Assembly: GCA_903860995.1 (NCBI GenBank)
Contig: CAIOSS010000525.1
Location: 1-18,215, forward strand
From: an uncultured delta proteobacterium
Lineage (GTDB): Bacteria; Myxococcota_A; Polyangia; Polyangiales; Ga0077539
Direction of reading: 5' to 3'
Length of the DNA stretch: 18,215 bases
This document shows positions 12,349 through 18,215 of the stretch, piece by piece. Each line of letters begins with the position of its first letter. The stretch's first letter is position 1. The notes beneath the pieces were generated by a model that saw nothing but the letters and a program-made list of their open reading frames with translations, was not told where the DNA came from and searched no databases. A program made the translations under genes and the position numbers.

Positions 12349-14365
12349 GTACCTCCTGCTCGTGAGCGTCGGTCCCATCCAGGACTTCATCAGCGCCGCC
12401 CGCAAGGCCCAGGACCTCTGGTTCGGTTCGTGGCTCCTGAGCGACCTGGCGCGCGCCACCACGACGGGCATCGCTGAAGCGGCCGGCGGCGTGCCGTCGT
12501 TCGTATTTCCCGCGACGGCGGCGGGCGAGGGCGAGGAGTCGCCGTCGGTGGCCAACAAGCTGCTGTGCCGCCTCGAGGGCACGCCCGAAGCCGTGCGCGC
12601 CGTCGCCGAGGCCGGTCGCCGAGCCATGGAAGATCGGTTGCGCGCGCATGCGACGCCGCTCTTCGATCAGGCTTCGGCGGTCGCCGGTGCGCGCTTCGAC
12701 CGTGCGAGGGCCCTCGCGCAGATCGACGACCTGATGGAGTACCAGTGGGTCGCGGTGCCCTTCGAGGGACGCGACTACTTCACCGTCTGGAAGCTCGCCG
12801 AGGCGGAACTCGCGGCGGCGAAGAACACCCGGCGATGGCGCGAGGTGACCTGGGGTGTCGGCGTGCCCAAGTCGTCCATCGACGGCCTCCGCGAGTCGGT
12901 GTTCGACGAGCAGATCTTCGAGGCCGGCGGCGCCGACGTGCGGCGACGGCTGCACCTCAAGGACGCCGAGCGGCTCTGCGGGGTCGGTTATCTCAAGCGC
13001 CGAGGCGCCGAGGCTCCCGATGACGAGAGGCCCGGGGGTCCGTCGGGACGTGCACGGCCGGTGTTTCACAGTGCCTCGCACGTGGCCGCGGCGACGCTCC
13101 GCATGCGCGCTCTCCACCGCGACGCCCGAAGCGCCATGATCGCCCTGCGCACGGAACTCGAACGACTCGAGGTGCTCCCGCGCGTCAAGGCGAGGCCCAC
13201 CGACGAGATCGCGCGCGCCGCGCAGTGCACGCCTGCGACCTTTCCGGCGTGGGCGGGACCCTCGAAGGACGAACCCCCGCAGCAGGCACTGGCGACGCAA
13301 TCGCTGTCGGCCGCCGACGCCATCCACATGGTCTCGGCGGCCCACGGCATCGCAGCGTTCGCCGACGTCGATGGCGTGGTGTTCTACCCCGATCGCCTGC
13401 CGGACCTCTTCGATGAAGCGAAGGGATCCCGCGAGGTTCCGCAGGAGGTGCTCGAGCGCCTCGCGGACGTGCACCGCGCGCTCGGGGTGTCGCGCGACAC
13501 GCTGCCGACATACTATGTGATGCTCCTCGCCGACGGCGACGGCATGGGCGCCTGTCTCGAGACCCTCGGAAGGGAACACGAGGGCCTCGAGCGACATCGT
13601 CAGGTGTCGAAGAACCTCGTGGCGTTCGCGCGTCGGGCCGCCGACATCGTCGTCGCCCACGGCGGAAGCCCGATCTACACCGGCGGCGACGACGTGCTGG
13701 CGTTCGTTCCGCTGCCGACGGCGCTCGCCTGCGCCGACGACTTGCGTCGGGCCTTCGCAGCGATGGTGCGTACGTCGCTCCCAGAGACCGCGTCGCCGAC
13801 GCTGTCGGTGGGTCTCGCCATCGCGCACCACCTCGCCGACCTCTCAGAGGTTCGCCGCCTCGCTAAGGAGGCCGAGGGCCTCGCGAAGCGCCACCCGGGA
13901 AAGAACGCCCTCGGCATCGTGGTGGACCGTCGCTCGGGCCCGCGTATCCGCCTCGTCGGGTCCTGGGATGCCGTCGCGACCTCGGGCGAGCGATCGCTCC
14001 GGGAGCGGTTGGACGAGTATGCCGGGTGGCTGCACCAGCGGCTGATCTCACGCAAGACGGCCCACGATCTGCGCGAAGCACTGATCCCTTTGATCGTGGG
14101 CTCGGGGACCACGAACAACGCTGTGATTCGAAGCACCGTGAAGGCGGTGTTGCGCCAGAAGAGCGCTGGGGTGGGGCGCGAACACGGCGACCTCGAGCAA
14201 CCGGTGAAGTTGTTCGGGGCGCTCCTCGACTCCAAGACCGCGTCGCGGCTCGAGACGCTCGGCGACGAGCTCGACGTCGCATGGATGCTCTGCAAGGCGT
14301 ACGAGACCGCGCTCGGTCTCGAGGGCGCACGGCTGGCCGAGGAATCGCAGGAGGTCGGCGCGTGA
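12341..14365 (+). CDS. cmr2: Cas10 (Cmr2), cyclic oligoadenylate synthase subunit
   Basis: The 674-aa large subunit of the Cmr complex. It opens directly with VSVGPIQDFISAARKAQDLW (8-27), the Cmr2 motif, so the N-terminal HD nuclease domain found in many Cas10 proteins is absent. RLCGVGYLKRR (211-221) matches the conserved Cmr2 segment before the palm. The first palm carries ADGDGMG (397-403) and the second an intact YTGGDDVLAFVPL (446-458), so the D450-D451 pair needed for ATP cyclisation is present. SVGLAIAHH (489-497) and the basic KRHPGKNALGIVV follow. A C-terminal helical domain (about 550-674) ends the protein. On target RNA binding it should make cyclic oligoadenylate to activate a separate effector. 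ATG overlaps the end of cmr6; the stop overlaps cmr3 as GTGA. Confidence 0.95.
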   Translation: MAEYLLLVSVGPIQDFISAARKAQDLWFGSWLLSDLARATTTGIAEAAGGVPSFVFPATAAGEGEESPSVANKLLCRLEGTPEAVRAVAEAGRRAMEDRLRAHATPLFDQASAVAGARFDRARALAQIDDLMEYQWVAVPFEGRDYFTVWKLAEAELAAAKNTRRWREVTWGVGVPKSSIDGLRESVFDEQIFEAGGADVRRRLHLKDAERLCGVGYLKRRGAEAPDDERPGGPSGRARPVFHSASHVAAATLRMRALHRDARSAMIALRTELERLEVLPRVKARPTDEIARAAQCTPATFPAWAGPSKDEPPQQALATQSLSAADAIHMVSAAHGIAAFADVDGVVFYPDRLPDLFDEAKGSREVPQEVLERLADVHRALGVSRDTLPTYYVMLLADGDGMGACLETLGREHEGLERHRQVSKNLVAFARRAADIVVAHGGSPIYTGGDDVLAFVPLPTALACADDLRRAFAAMVRTSLPETASPTLSVGLAIAHHLADLSEVRRLAKEAEGLAKRHPGKNALGIVVDRRSGPRIRLVGSWDAVATSGERSLRERLDEYAGWLHQRLISRKTAHDLREALIPLIVGSGTTNNAVIRSTVKAVLRQKSAGVGREHGDLEQPVKLFGALLDSKTASRLETLGDELDVAWMLCKAYETALGLEGARLAEESQEVGA

Positions 14366-15444
14366 ACGTCTACCAGATCGAAGTGCGTGACACGCTCGTG
14401 CTGCGCGACAACCGCCCTATGGTCACCGGTGCGGGGCGGGCGACGACGATGGAACTCCCGTGGCCGTCGACCCTCGCCGGCGTCGTGCGCACTCGCGTGG
14501 GCTCGGACGCTCACGGGCGCTTCGTCGCCACGGACCTCGACGCGTTGAAGCGCATCGGTGTGCAGGGTCCGTGGCTCGTCGAGACCGCGACGGCGCAGCC
14601 GTTCTTTCCCGCACCACGCGACGGGGTGTGGTTCCATCATGATGGCGCGACGCGAGTGCACCGCCTGACGCCCCGGGTGACGGCGGCACTGCGGAGCGAC
14701 GACGACCTTCTCGCCGTGGGCCTCGACGACGCGCCGTCCGGCAAGGCCTCGAGCGGGCCGCGGTACTGGTCGTGGCGTGCGATTGAGCGATGGCTCTTCG
14801 GCGACGGCCGCGCGCCGGACCCCACCTCCACCGACGTGCTCCACGGCCTTCCCGAAGAGGAGCGTACGCACGTCGCCCTTGGCGAAGACCGCACCTACGA
14901 GGACGGGCAACTGTTCACGACGATGCAACGTCGCTTCGTCGTCGAAGAGGTCGGAATCGCCCGCGAATTTGCGATCGGGTTCGGAGTGTCGGAAGGACAG
15001 CGCCTCGAAGGCGGTCTGGCCGCCGTCGGCGGGGAGCGCAGGGTGGCGTGGATCGCGCCCACCAGGGTCGCGCTTCCGACGCTCCCGGCGTTCGAGGCGC
15101 GCCTGGCCTCCGCGAAGCGATGGAAGGTCACGTTGCTGACCCCTGCGATCTTCGACGGCGGGGCGCTGCCAGCGTCGCGCACCCTCGCCGGCCTCCCCAT
15201 CGTCGCCGCCGTCGTGCCCCGGCCCGAGGTGCTTTCGGGATGGGATTTCGCGGCCCGTCGTGGCGACAAGTGGGGCGCCCCGAAGCCCACCCGCCGCGCG
15301 GTACCGGCCGGCTCGGTGTACTGGCTCGACGCAACGGGTGCCGACGTTCGTCGCGTGGCCGAGATGCTCTGGTTTCAGTGCGTATCGTCGCAGCCCCAGG
15401 ATCGGCTCGACGGCTTCGGCCTTGCGGTGGTCAGCGTCGCGTAG
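14362..15444 (+). CDS. cmr3: Cmr3, Cas5-like RAMP subunit
   Basis: A 360-aa Cas5-like subunit that binds the 5' handle of the crRNA next to Cas10. Features: EVRDTLVLRDNRPMVTGAGR (7-26), the RD-x-RP start of Cmr3; ELPWPSTLAGVVRTR; WLFGDGR; a C-terminal part with LSGWDFAARR, TRRAVPAGSVYWLD (PAGSVY is typical) and DGFGLAVVSV. GTG start in a GTGA overlap with cas10, with GGAGG seven bases upstream. Length is normal for the family. A 49-base gap to cmr4, larger than elsewhere in the operon, may allow separate expression of cmr4-cmr5. Confidence 0.93.
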   Translation: MNVYQIEVRDTLVLRDNRPMVTGAGRATTMELPWPSTLAGVVRTRVGSDAHGRFVATDLDALKRIGVQGPWLVETATAQPFFPAPRDGVWFHHDGATRVHRLTPRVTAALRSDDDLLAVGLDDAPSGKASSGPRYWSWRAIERWLFGDGRAPDPTSTDVLHGLPEEERTHVALGEDRTYEDGQLFTTMQRRFVVEEVGIAREFAIGFGVSEGQRLEGGLAAVGGERRVAWIAPTRVALPTLPAFEARLASAKRWKVTLLTPAIFDGGALPASRTLAGLPIVAAVVPRPEVLSGWDFAARRGDKWGAPKPTRRAVPAGSVYWLDATGADVRRVAEMLWFQCVSSQPQDRLDGFGLAVVSVA

Positions 15445-15493
15445 AGAGCGCGCGGATCGAGCAGACGTCACAACCCACAAAGGATACGATCAC

Positions 15494-16288
15494 ATGGCTC
15501 TCTTCCTTTTCGTCCACGCCCACTCGCCGCTGCACCCGGGCACGGGTCAATCGCTCGGTGCGGTGGATCAGGCGGTCGCCCGCGACAAGGCGACGGGCTA
15601 TCCGTATCTGCCCGGAAGCTCGCTCAAGGGCGCGCTGCGCGCGAAGGCCGCCGGGAATCCCGACATCAAACTCGTCTTCGGCCCCGACACGAGCGAGGCC
15701 GAGAAGAGCTCGGGATCGGCAGTCTTCGGCGACGCCAACCTGCTCTTTCTGCCGGTTCGGACCACCAAGGGTCTCTTCGCGTACGTGACGACGGAGTACA
15801 TGCTGCGTCGCTTCAAGCGGGACGCCGATCTCGAGCGGTTCACCCCGCGGCCGGGCAGTGGCCCCATCGGGAACTTCGTGAGCGACGGCAAGAATGTCGC
15901 CTTCGACGATCTGGCGACGGTCGAAAAGAAGGACGAGGCGCTCCTCGGACAGGTGCTCCAACTCATGCCCAAGGAGCTCGAAGCCGAGGTGCGCCCGCGC
16001 GCAGTGTGCATCGCCGAAGACACCTTCCGATTGCTGCTGGAGCAGGGCCTCGATCTCGTGACGCGCGTGCGCATCGACGCCGAGACGCACACTGCCGACG
16101 GCGGCGGTCTGTGGCTCGAGGAGAACCTACCTGCGGAGACTATCCTCGTATCGCTCGTCGGCGAGCTTCGCGACAAACCGAAGGTCGAAACGGTTGTGCG
16201 GAAGGCGGCCGAGGGTGTGACGTACCTCGGCGGGCACGTGACCGTGGGGCGTGGACGCACGCAGCTCCACGTCGGAGGTGCGCGATGA
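15494..16288 (+). CDS. cmr4: Cmr4, backbone Cas7 subunit and target RNase
   Basis: A 264-aa RAMP protein. Cmr4 polymerises along the guide and cuts target RNA at six-base steps. Features: SPLHPGTGQSLGAVDQAVAR (11-30) with D25 at the catalytic Asp position; YPYLPGSSLKGALRAKA; VFGDANLLFLPVRTTKGLF; AEDTFRLLLEQG; TRVRID; LWLEENLPAETIL; and YLGGHVTVGRGRTQL. These give the complete Cmr4 pattern, more typical than the copy at 9957. The ATG has AAAGGA upstream; the stop overlaps cmr5 as ATGA. It follows a 49-base gap. Confidence 0.94.
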   Translation: MALFLFVHAHSPLHPGTGQSLGAVDQAVARDKATGYPYLPGSSLKGALRAKAAGNPDIKLVFGPDTSEAEKSSGSAVFGDANLLFLPVRTTKGLFAYVTTEYMLRRFKRDADLERFTPRPGSGPIGNFVSDGKNVAFDDLATVEKKDEALLGQVLQLMPKELEAEVRPRAVCIAEDTFRLLLEQGLDLVTRVRIDAETHTADGGGLWLEENLPAETILVSLVGELRDKPKVETVVRKAAEGVTYLGGHVTVGRGRTQLHVGGAR

Positions 16289-16617
16289 GCGATCGTGCCT
16301 GGGCGACCAAGGCTCACGAGATCGTGGCGCGGGTCGCCAGCAGCGACGCTGGCGCGGCGAAGAACTTTCGAACGCAGTGCATGAACTCGCCGGTGCTCGT
16401 GCGGCAGGCCGGCGCCCTGCAAGCCGTCGCGTTCTGGCGACGGACCGCCGAGGGCAAGGAGTTCAGCGATTGCGTCGCCGAAATTCGCGGTGATCGCGAC
16501 GGCGCGGGTCTGCTCGATGCCCTCGCGAAGCTCCCCGACGGTGAGTACGTTGATGCCTCGCGGAAGCTCGTGCGCATTGTCGGCTGGCTGCGGCGCTTCG
16601 CGCAGGCCGAACTCTGA
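16285..16617 (+). CDS. cmr5: Cmr5 small subunit (Cas11)
   Basis: A 110-aa alpha-helical subunit that forms the inner filament of the Cmr complex beside Cmr4. Pattern: WATKAHEIV at the start, AKNFRTQCMNSPVLVRQAG (the residues leading to the GL-x-Q-A-x-A-F motif, here GALQAVAFW), then LAKLPDGEYVDASRKLVRIV and WLRRFAQAEL, the Cmr5 W-L-x-R-F-A ending. ATG start in ATGA overlap with cmr4, GGAGG in the preceding codons. It is the last gene of the operon. Just after its stop, in the same frame, lies a relic of the 134-aa accessory gene. Confidence 0.93.
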   Translation: MSDRAWATKAHEIVARVASSDAGAAKNFRTQCMNSPVLVRQAGALQAVAFWRRTAEGKEFSDCVAEIRGDRDGAGLLDALAKLPDGEYVDASRKLVRIVGWLRRFAQAEL

Positions 16618-16632
16618 CGACGGCTGAGCCCG

Positions 16633-16665
16633 ATCGAGTTCGTGCGCTGGCGCGAGTACCGCTGA
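16633..16665 (+). pseudogene. Relic 3' end of the 134-aa CRISPR accessory gene
   Basis: These codons read IEFVRWREYR and stop, against FEFVRWREYR and stop at the end of the gene at 7363-7767: nine of ten residues identical, with synonymous changes in DNA (CGG to CGC, GGG to GGC type). Nothing upstream matches because cmr5 ends 15 bases earlier. The likeliest origin is a second copy of the accessory gene that once followed the cmr operon and was replaced or deleted except for its tail. Confidence 0.7.
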
Positions 16666-16666
16666 C

Positions 16667-16685
16667 TCCCGCCGGTCCGGTGGGA
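16667..16685. repeat. Near-palindrome after the cmr operon
   Basis: TCCCGCCGGTCCGGTGGGA is symmetric apart from one mismatched pair and its centre. It lies just after the relic stop and overlaps a -10-like GATACT. It has no T-run; a weak terminator or operator is possible. Confidence 0.3.
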
Positions 16686-16722
16686 TACTCACTGGGCATG
16701 GCGACCGAGCGCACGGCCCTTC

Positions 16723-16866
16723 GTGGTGCATCTCGTCGTGAAGCACGAGCACCGCCATGGCCTCGATCCGGAAGTCGCGTACCCGGTGCGCGATCCCCAT
16801 GGGGATGAGGCCGCTGCTCTGCTTGCGGGCAACCGCACGCCGTGGTTGGCGTCTCGACCGACGTGA
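16723..16866 (+). pseudogene. Possible short relic ORF with KHEHRHG motif
   Basis: A GTG-started frame of 47 residues includes HLVVKHEHRHGLDPEVAYPV and AAALLAGNRTPWLASR. A leaderless-looking ATG (16698, after GATACT) opens a different frame one base out; joining the two would give a longer start, which hints at frameshift decay. I do not recognise a family with confidence. The high G/C at third positions supports past coding. Confidence 0.3.
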
Positions 16867-16920
16867 CCGCCGCGAAGCCCACCGGCCGCTGCCAACTCGC
16901 GCCCACGCCTCGCCCTGCGC

Positions 16921-16926
16921 TACGGT
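16921..16926 (+). promoter_or_regulatory. Candidate -10 element of the gene at 16935
   Basis: TACGGT lies eight bases upstream of the ATG, implying a very short or no 5' leader. The same TACGGTCG word occurs upstream of the cmr operon at 8523. Confidence 0.3.
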
Positions 16927-16934
16927 CGGTCGCG

Positions 16935-17389
16935 ATGGACGACGCCACCGCGCTCGATCGCATGCGCACCCCGGAGGCCCGCGTCCTCGGCCTCCCCGCC
17001 GGCGCCGACTTCGCCGCCATTCACGCTGGTGTCGAACGGCTCCGGGCCCAGTTCACATCAAGGACAGGAGTGCCTGGAAGGTCTGGTACAAGGACGAGGC
17101 ACGGACAGAAGACCAGAAGGCGCTCTTCGCGGAGGCAGCGACGGTGCTTGCCATGCCCTCCAGCCCGGCGACCGTGACGAACCCGGCGGAGGTAGCGGTC
17201 GTGCTTCCGTGGGTCGCGGCCCGGGCATGGATTGCCCTCGACCGGAATCGCGACACCCTCTTCGCGGTGGTTGCAGGGAAGAAGCTCGATCGACAGATGA
17301 AGGACTTGGAGGTGATCGGCGGCGTGAGGGAAGCCCTCCTCGCGGGCTCGGCCGCGCAGCCAGCGGACATCGACTTCGGCGGCAGGTGA
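16935..17389 (+). pseudogene. Frameshifted gene, about 151 aa if repaired
   Basis: Frame one encodes 40 residues (MDDATALDRMRTPEARVLGL, then PAGADFAAIHAGVERLRAQF) up to about 17054. The sense then continues one base out of frame with HIKDRSAWKVWYKDEARTED and TEDQKALFAEAATVLAM, and ends IDFGGR at 17389. Adding one C at about 17054 joins the two into a single 151-aa protein. The start LGL-x-AGADFAAIHAGVERL recalls the first helices of J-domain proteins, but no HPD motif follows. A hydrophobic segment (VAVVLPWVAARAWIA) and a helical end follow. Either a true pseudogene or a sequencing error in a homopolymer-free site. No Shine-Dalgarno; possibly leaderless. Confidence 0.65.
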
Positions 17390-17526
17390 CGGCGAGTGCC
17401 AAGGTGAAGGCCGTGCAGCCGCGCTGACGCTTCGATCGTCGTATGCTCGACGGAGGGGTCACCTCAGGCGTCGATGCTCGACCTCTCGGTCCGCTGTCAG
17501 CAATCGCCCTTGTCCTCGGTCATCTC

Positions 17527-17542
17527 CCTCCAGAAACGGAGG
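17527..17542 (+). promoter_or_regulatory. Hairpin covering the Shine-Dalgarno of the DUF697-like gene
   Basis: CCTCC (17527-17531) can pair with GGAGG (17538-17542) across a six-base loop. GGAGG is the ribosome site seven bases before the ATG at 17549, so folding would block translation. Confidence 0.4.
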
Positions 17543-17548
17543 TTGCCC

Positions 17549-17917
17549 ATGCCTGTCTCCACCCAGCGCATCCACGGCATCATCCACCTCGCCTCTACCG
17601 CCGCGGCCGCCGTCGGGGCCGGGCTCGCTCAGCTCCCCTGCTCGGACTCGGTGCCGATCACCAAAATCCAGACCGCCATGATCATTGGCATCGGGGTCGA
17701 ACACGGGCTCGAACTCTCGCGGCCCGCTGCGCTGAGCCTGCTCGCCACCGCGCTCGCCACCATGGCGGGTCGGGGCATCTCGCAGGTCCTGTTCGGATGG
17801 ATTCCAGGGTATGGCAACGCCCTCAGTGCTGCCACCGCCGCGGCCATCACCGAGGCGGTCGGCTGGTTCGCCCACTCGCAGTTCGGCCAACAGACCGCGC
17901 GCCGTCTCTCCGCGTGA
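17549..17917 (+). CDS. DUF697-like hydrophobic protein
   Basis: A 122-aa protein resembling DUF697, a helical membrane-associated domain often joined to or found beside GTPases. Features: IIHLASTAAAAVGAGLAQLP (11-30), VPITKIQTAMIIGIGVEHGL (35-54), a helix with LLATALATMAGRG (64-76), and FGWIPGYGNALSAATAAAIT (82-101) with TEAVGW. The P-x-t-x-I-Q-x-x-M-I and I-P-G-x-G-N motifs are the basis for the call. Start: ATG with GGAGG seven bases upstream; that site can be masked by a hairpin. No GTPase is visible nearby. It is the third small Gly/Ala-rich hydrophobic protein in the window, and no operon partner is close (75 bases to the next gene). Confidence 0.75.
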   Translation: MPVSTQRIHGIIHLASTAAAAVGAGLAQLPCSDSVPITKIQTAMIIGIGVEHGLELSRPAALSLLATALATMAGRGISQVLFGWIPGYGNALSAATAAAITEAVGWFAHSQFGQQTARRLSA

Positions 17918-17991
17918 GCCTCTCCGCCAGGGAGCGATTGCGTACCCCTTGATCGCGGGGGTGATATCGTGCGGCCACCTCGGGCGGATCC

Positions 17992-18215
17992 ATGCGCGAC
18001 ATCACCCTCTACCTCGATGAAACGGGCGACTTCGTCCACCCCGGCAATCAGAGCGACGCGACCGGCCTCCGGCTGGTCGGAGGCCTCCTGCTGCCGGGGA
18101 CCCCCGAAGGGCTCGACCGAACCCTGCGGCCGCGGGTGTGGCGTGCCTTCGGCGCGTGGCGGGGGGCGTGGCATGCCACCGAAGTCCGCAACCCGTACAA
18201 GTTGGCCAAACATCA
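17992..18215 (+). CDS. DUF3800-like protein, 5' part only
   Basis: The frame runs off the window after 74 codons. It starts MRDITLYLDETGDF, then LRLVGGLLLPG and WHATEVRNPYKLAKH. The LYLDETGDF start followed by a short segment and a GGLL strand is the pattern of DUF3800, a ribonuclease-H-like family frequent in defence and mobile regions. The Asp-Glu of LDET would be part of the active site. Upstream is GATATCGT and a weak GGGCGGA before the ATG. Assignment is from the N-terminus only. Confidence 0.65.
   Translation, partial: MRDITLYLDETGDFVHPGNQSDATGLRLVGGLLLPGTPEGLDRTLRPRVWRAFGAWRGAWHATEVRNPYKLAKH

Noticed and set aside
12341..12700. HD nuclease domain at the Cas10 N-terminus
   Set aside because: The protein begins directly with the VSVGPIQDFI motif; no HD pair is present.
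10987..15480. Several long minus-strand open frames (10987-12627, 12206-13831, 13675-15480)
   Set aside because: They lie opposite cmr6, cmr2 and cmr3 and are His/Arg-rich without recognisable domains; long antisense frames are common in DNA with such high G/C at third positions.

Overview
High-GC bacterial DNA (third codon positions almost all G or C) carrying a nearly complete type III-B (Cmr) CRISPR-Cas locus with a reverse-transcriptase adaptation module. The GC content, the frequent GTG starts and the pairing of an RT-primase fusion with Cmr genes make a Myxococcota-like host (Polyangia such as Sandaracinus or Haliangium relatives) my best guess. That is an inference; no rRNA or housekeeping gene is present to confirm it.

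Left arm, minus strand, transcribed right to left: a 74-aa glycine-zipper membrane protein (5835-5611), cas6 (5611-4679), cas2 (4682-4383), a 972-aa RT fused to an archaeo-eukaryotic-primase-like domain (4317-1399) and cas1 (1395-166). A leader follows, and bases 1-33 look like most of the first CRISPR repeat, so the array should lie just left of the window. The genes overlap or are closely spaced, which suggests one operon. This operon would supply crRNA processing (Cas6) and spacer acquisition, possibly from RNA (RT, Cas1, Cas2).

Middle (5836-8703): a gene-poor gap with inverted repeats, a decayed 5' fragment of a second cas6 (6580-6278, minus), then three plus-strand accessory genes. These are a membrane-anchored heptad-repeat coiled-coil protein, a 134-aa CRISPR-associated Rossmann-like protein of possible ring-nuclease type, and a 164-aa Ala/Gly-rich hydrophobic protein. 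One or two tiny ORFs and a probable promoter precede cmr1.

Right arm, plus strand: cmr1, an extra cmr4-type RAMP, an 87-aa helical protein, an extended cmr6, cmr2 (cas10), cmr3, cmr4 and cmr5, nearly all joined by GTGA or ATGA overlaps. The order suggests two RAMP plus small-protein pairs, i.e. a duplicated cmr4-cmr5-like cassette. Cas10 keeps its GGDD cyclase motif but has no HD nuclease domain, so cyclic oligoadenylate signalling is expected, yet no recognisable CARF or SAVED effector is present. The small hydrophobic proteins around the operons are the natural candidates for effectors.

Right flank (16618-18215): debris and accessory genes. These are a 10-codon relic of the 134-aa gene's 3' end, a short possible relic ORF, a gene broken by a one-base frameshift, a DUF697-like membrane protein whose Shine-Dalgarno can fold into a hairpin, and the start of a DUF3800-like gene running off the edge. 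All functions are assigned by reading motifs; no database search was possible.
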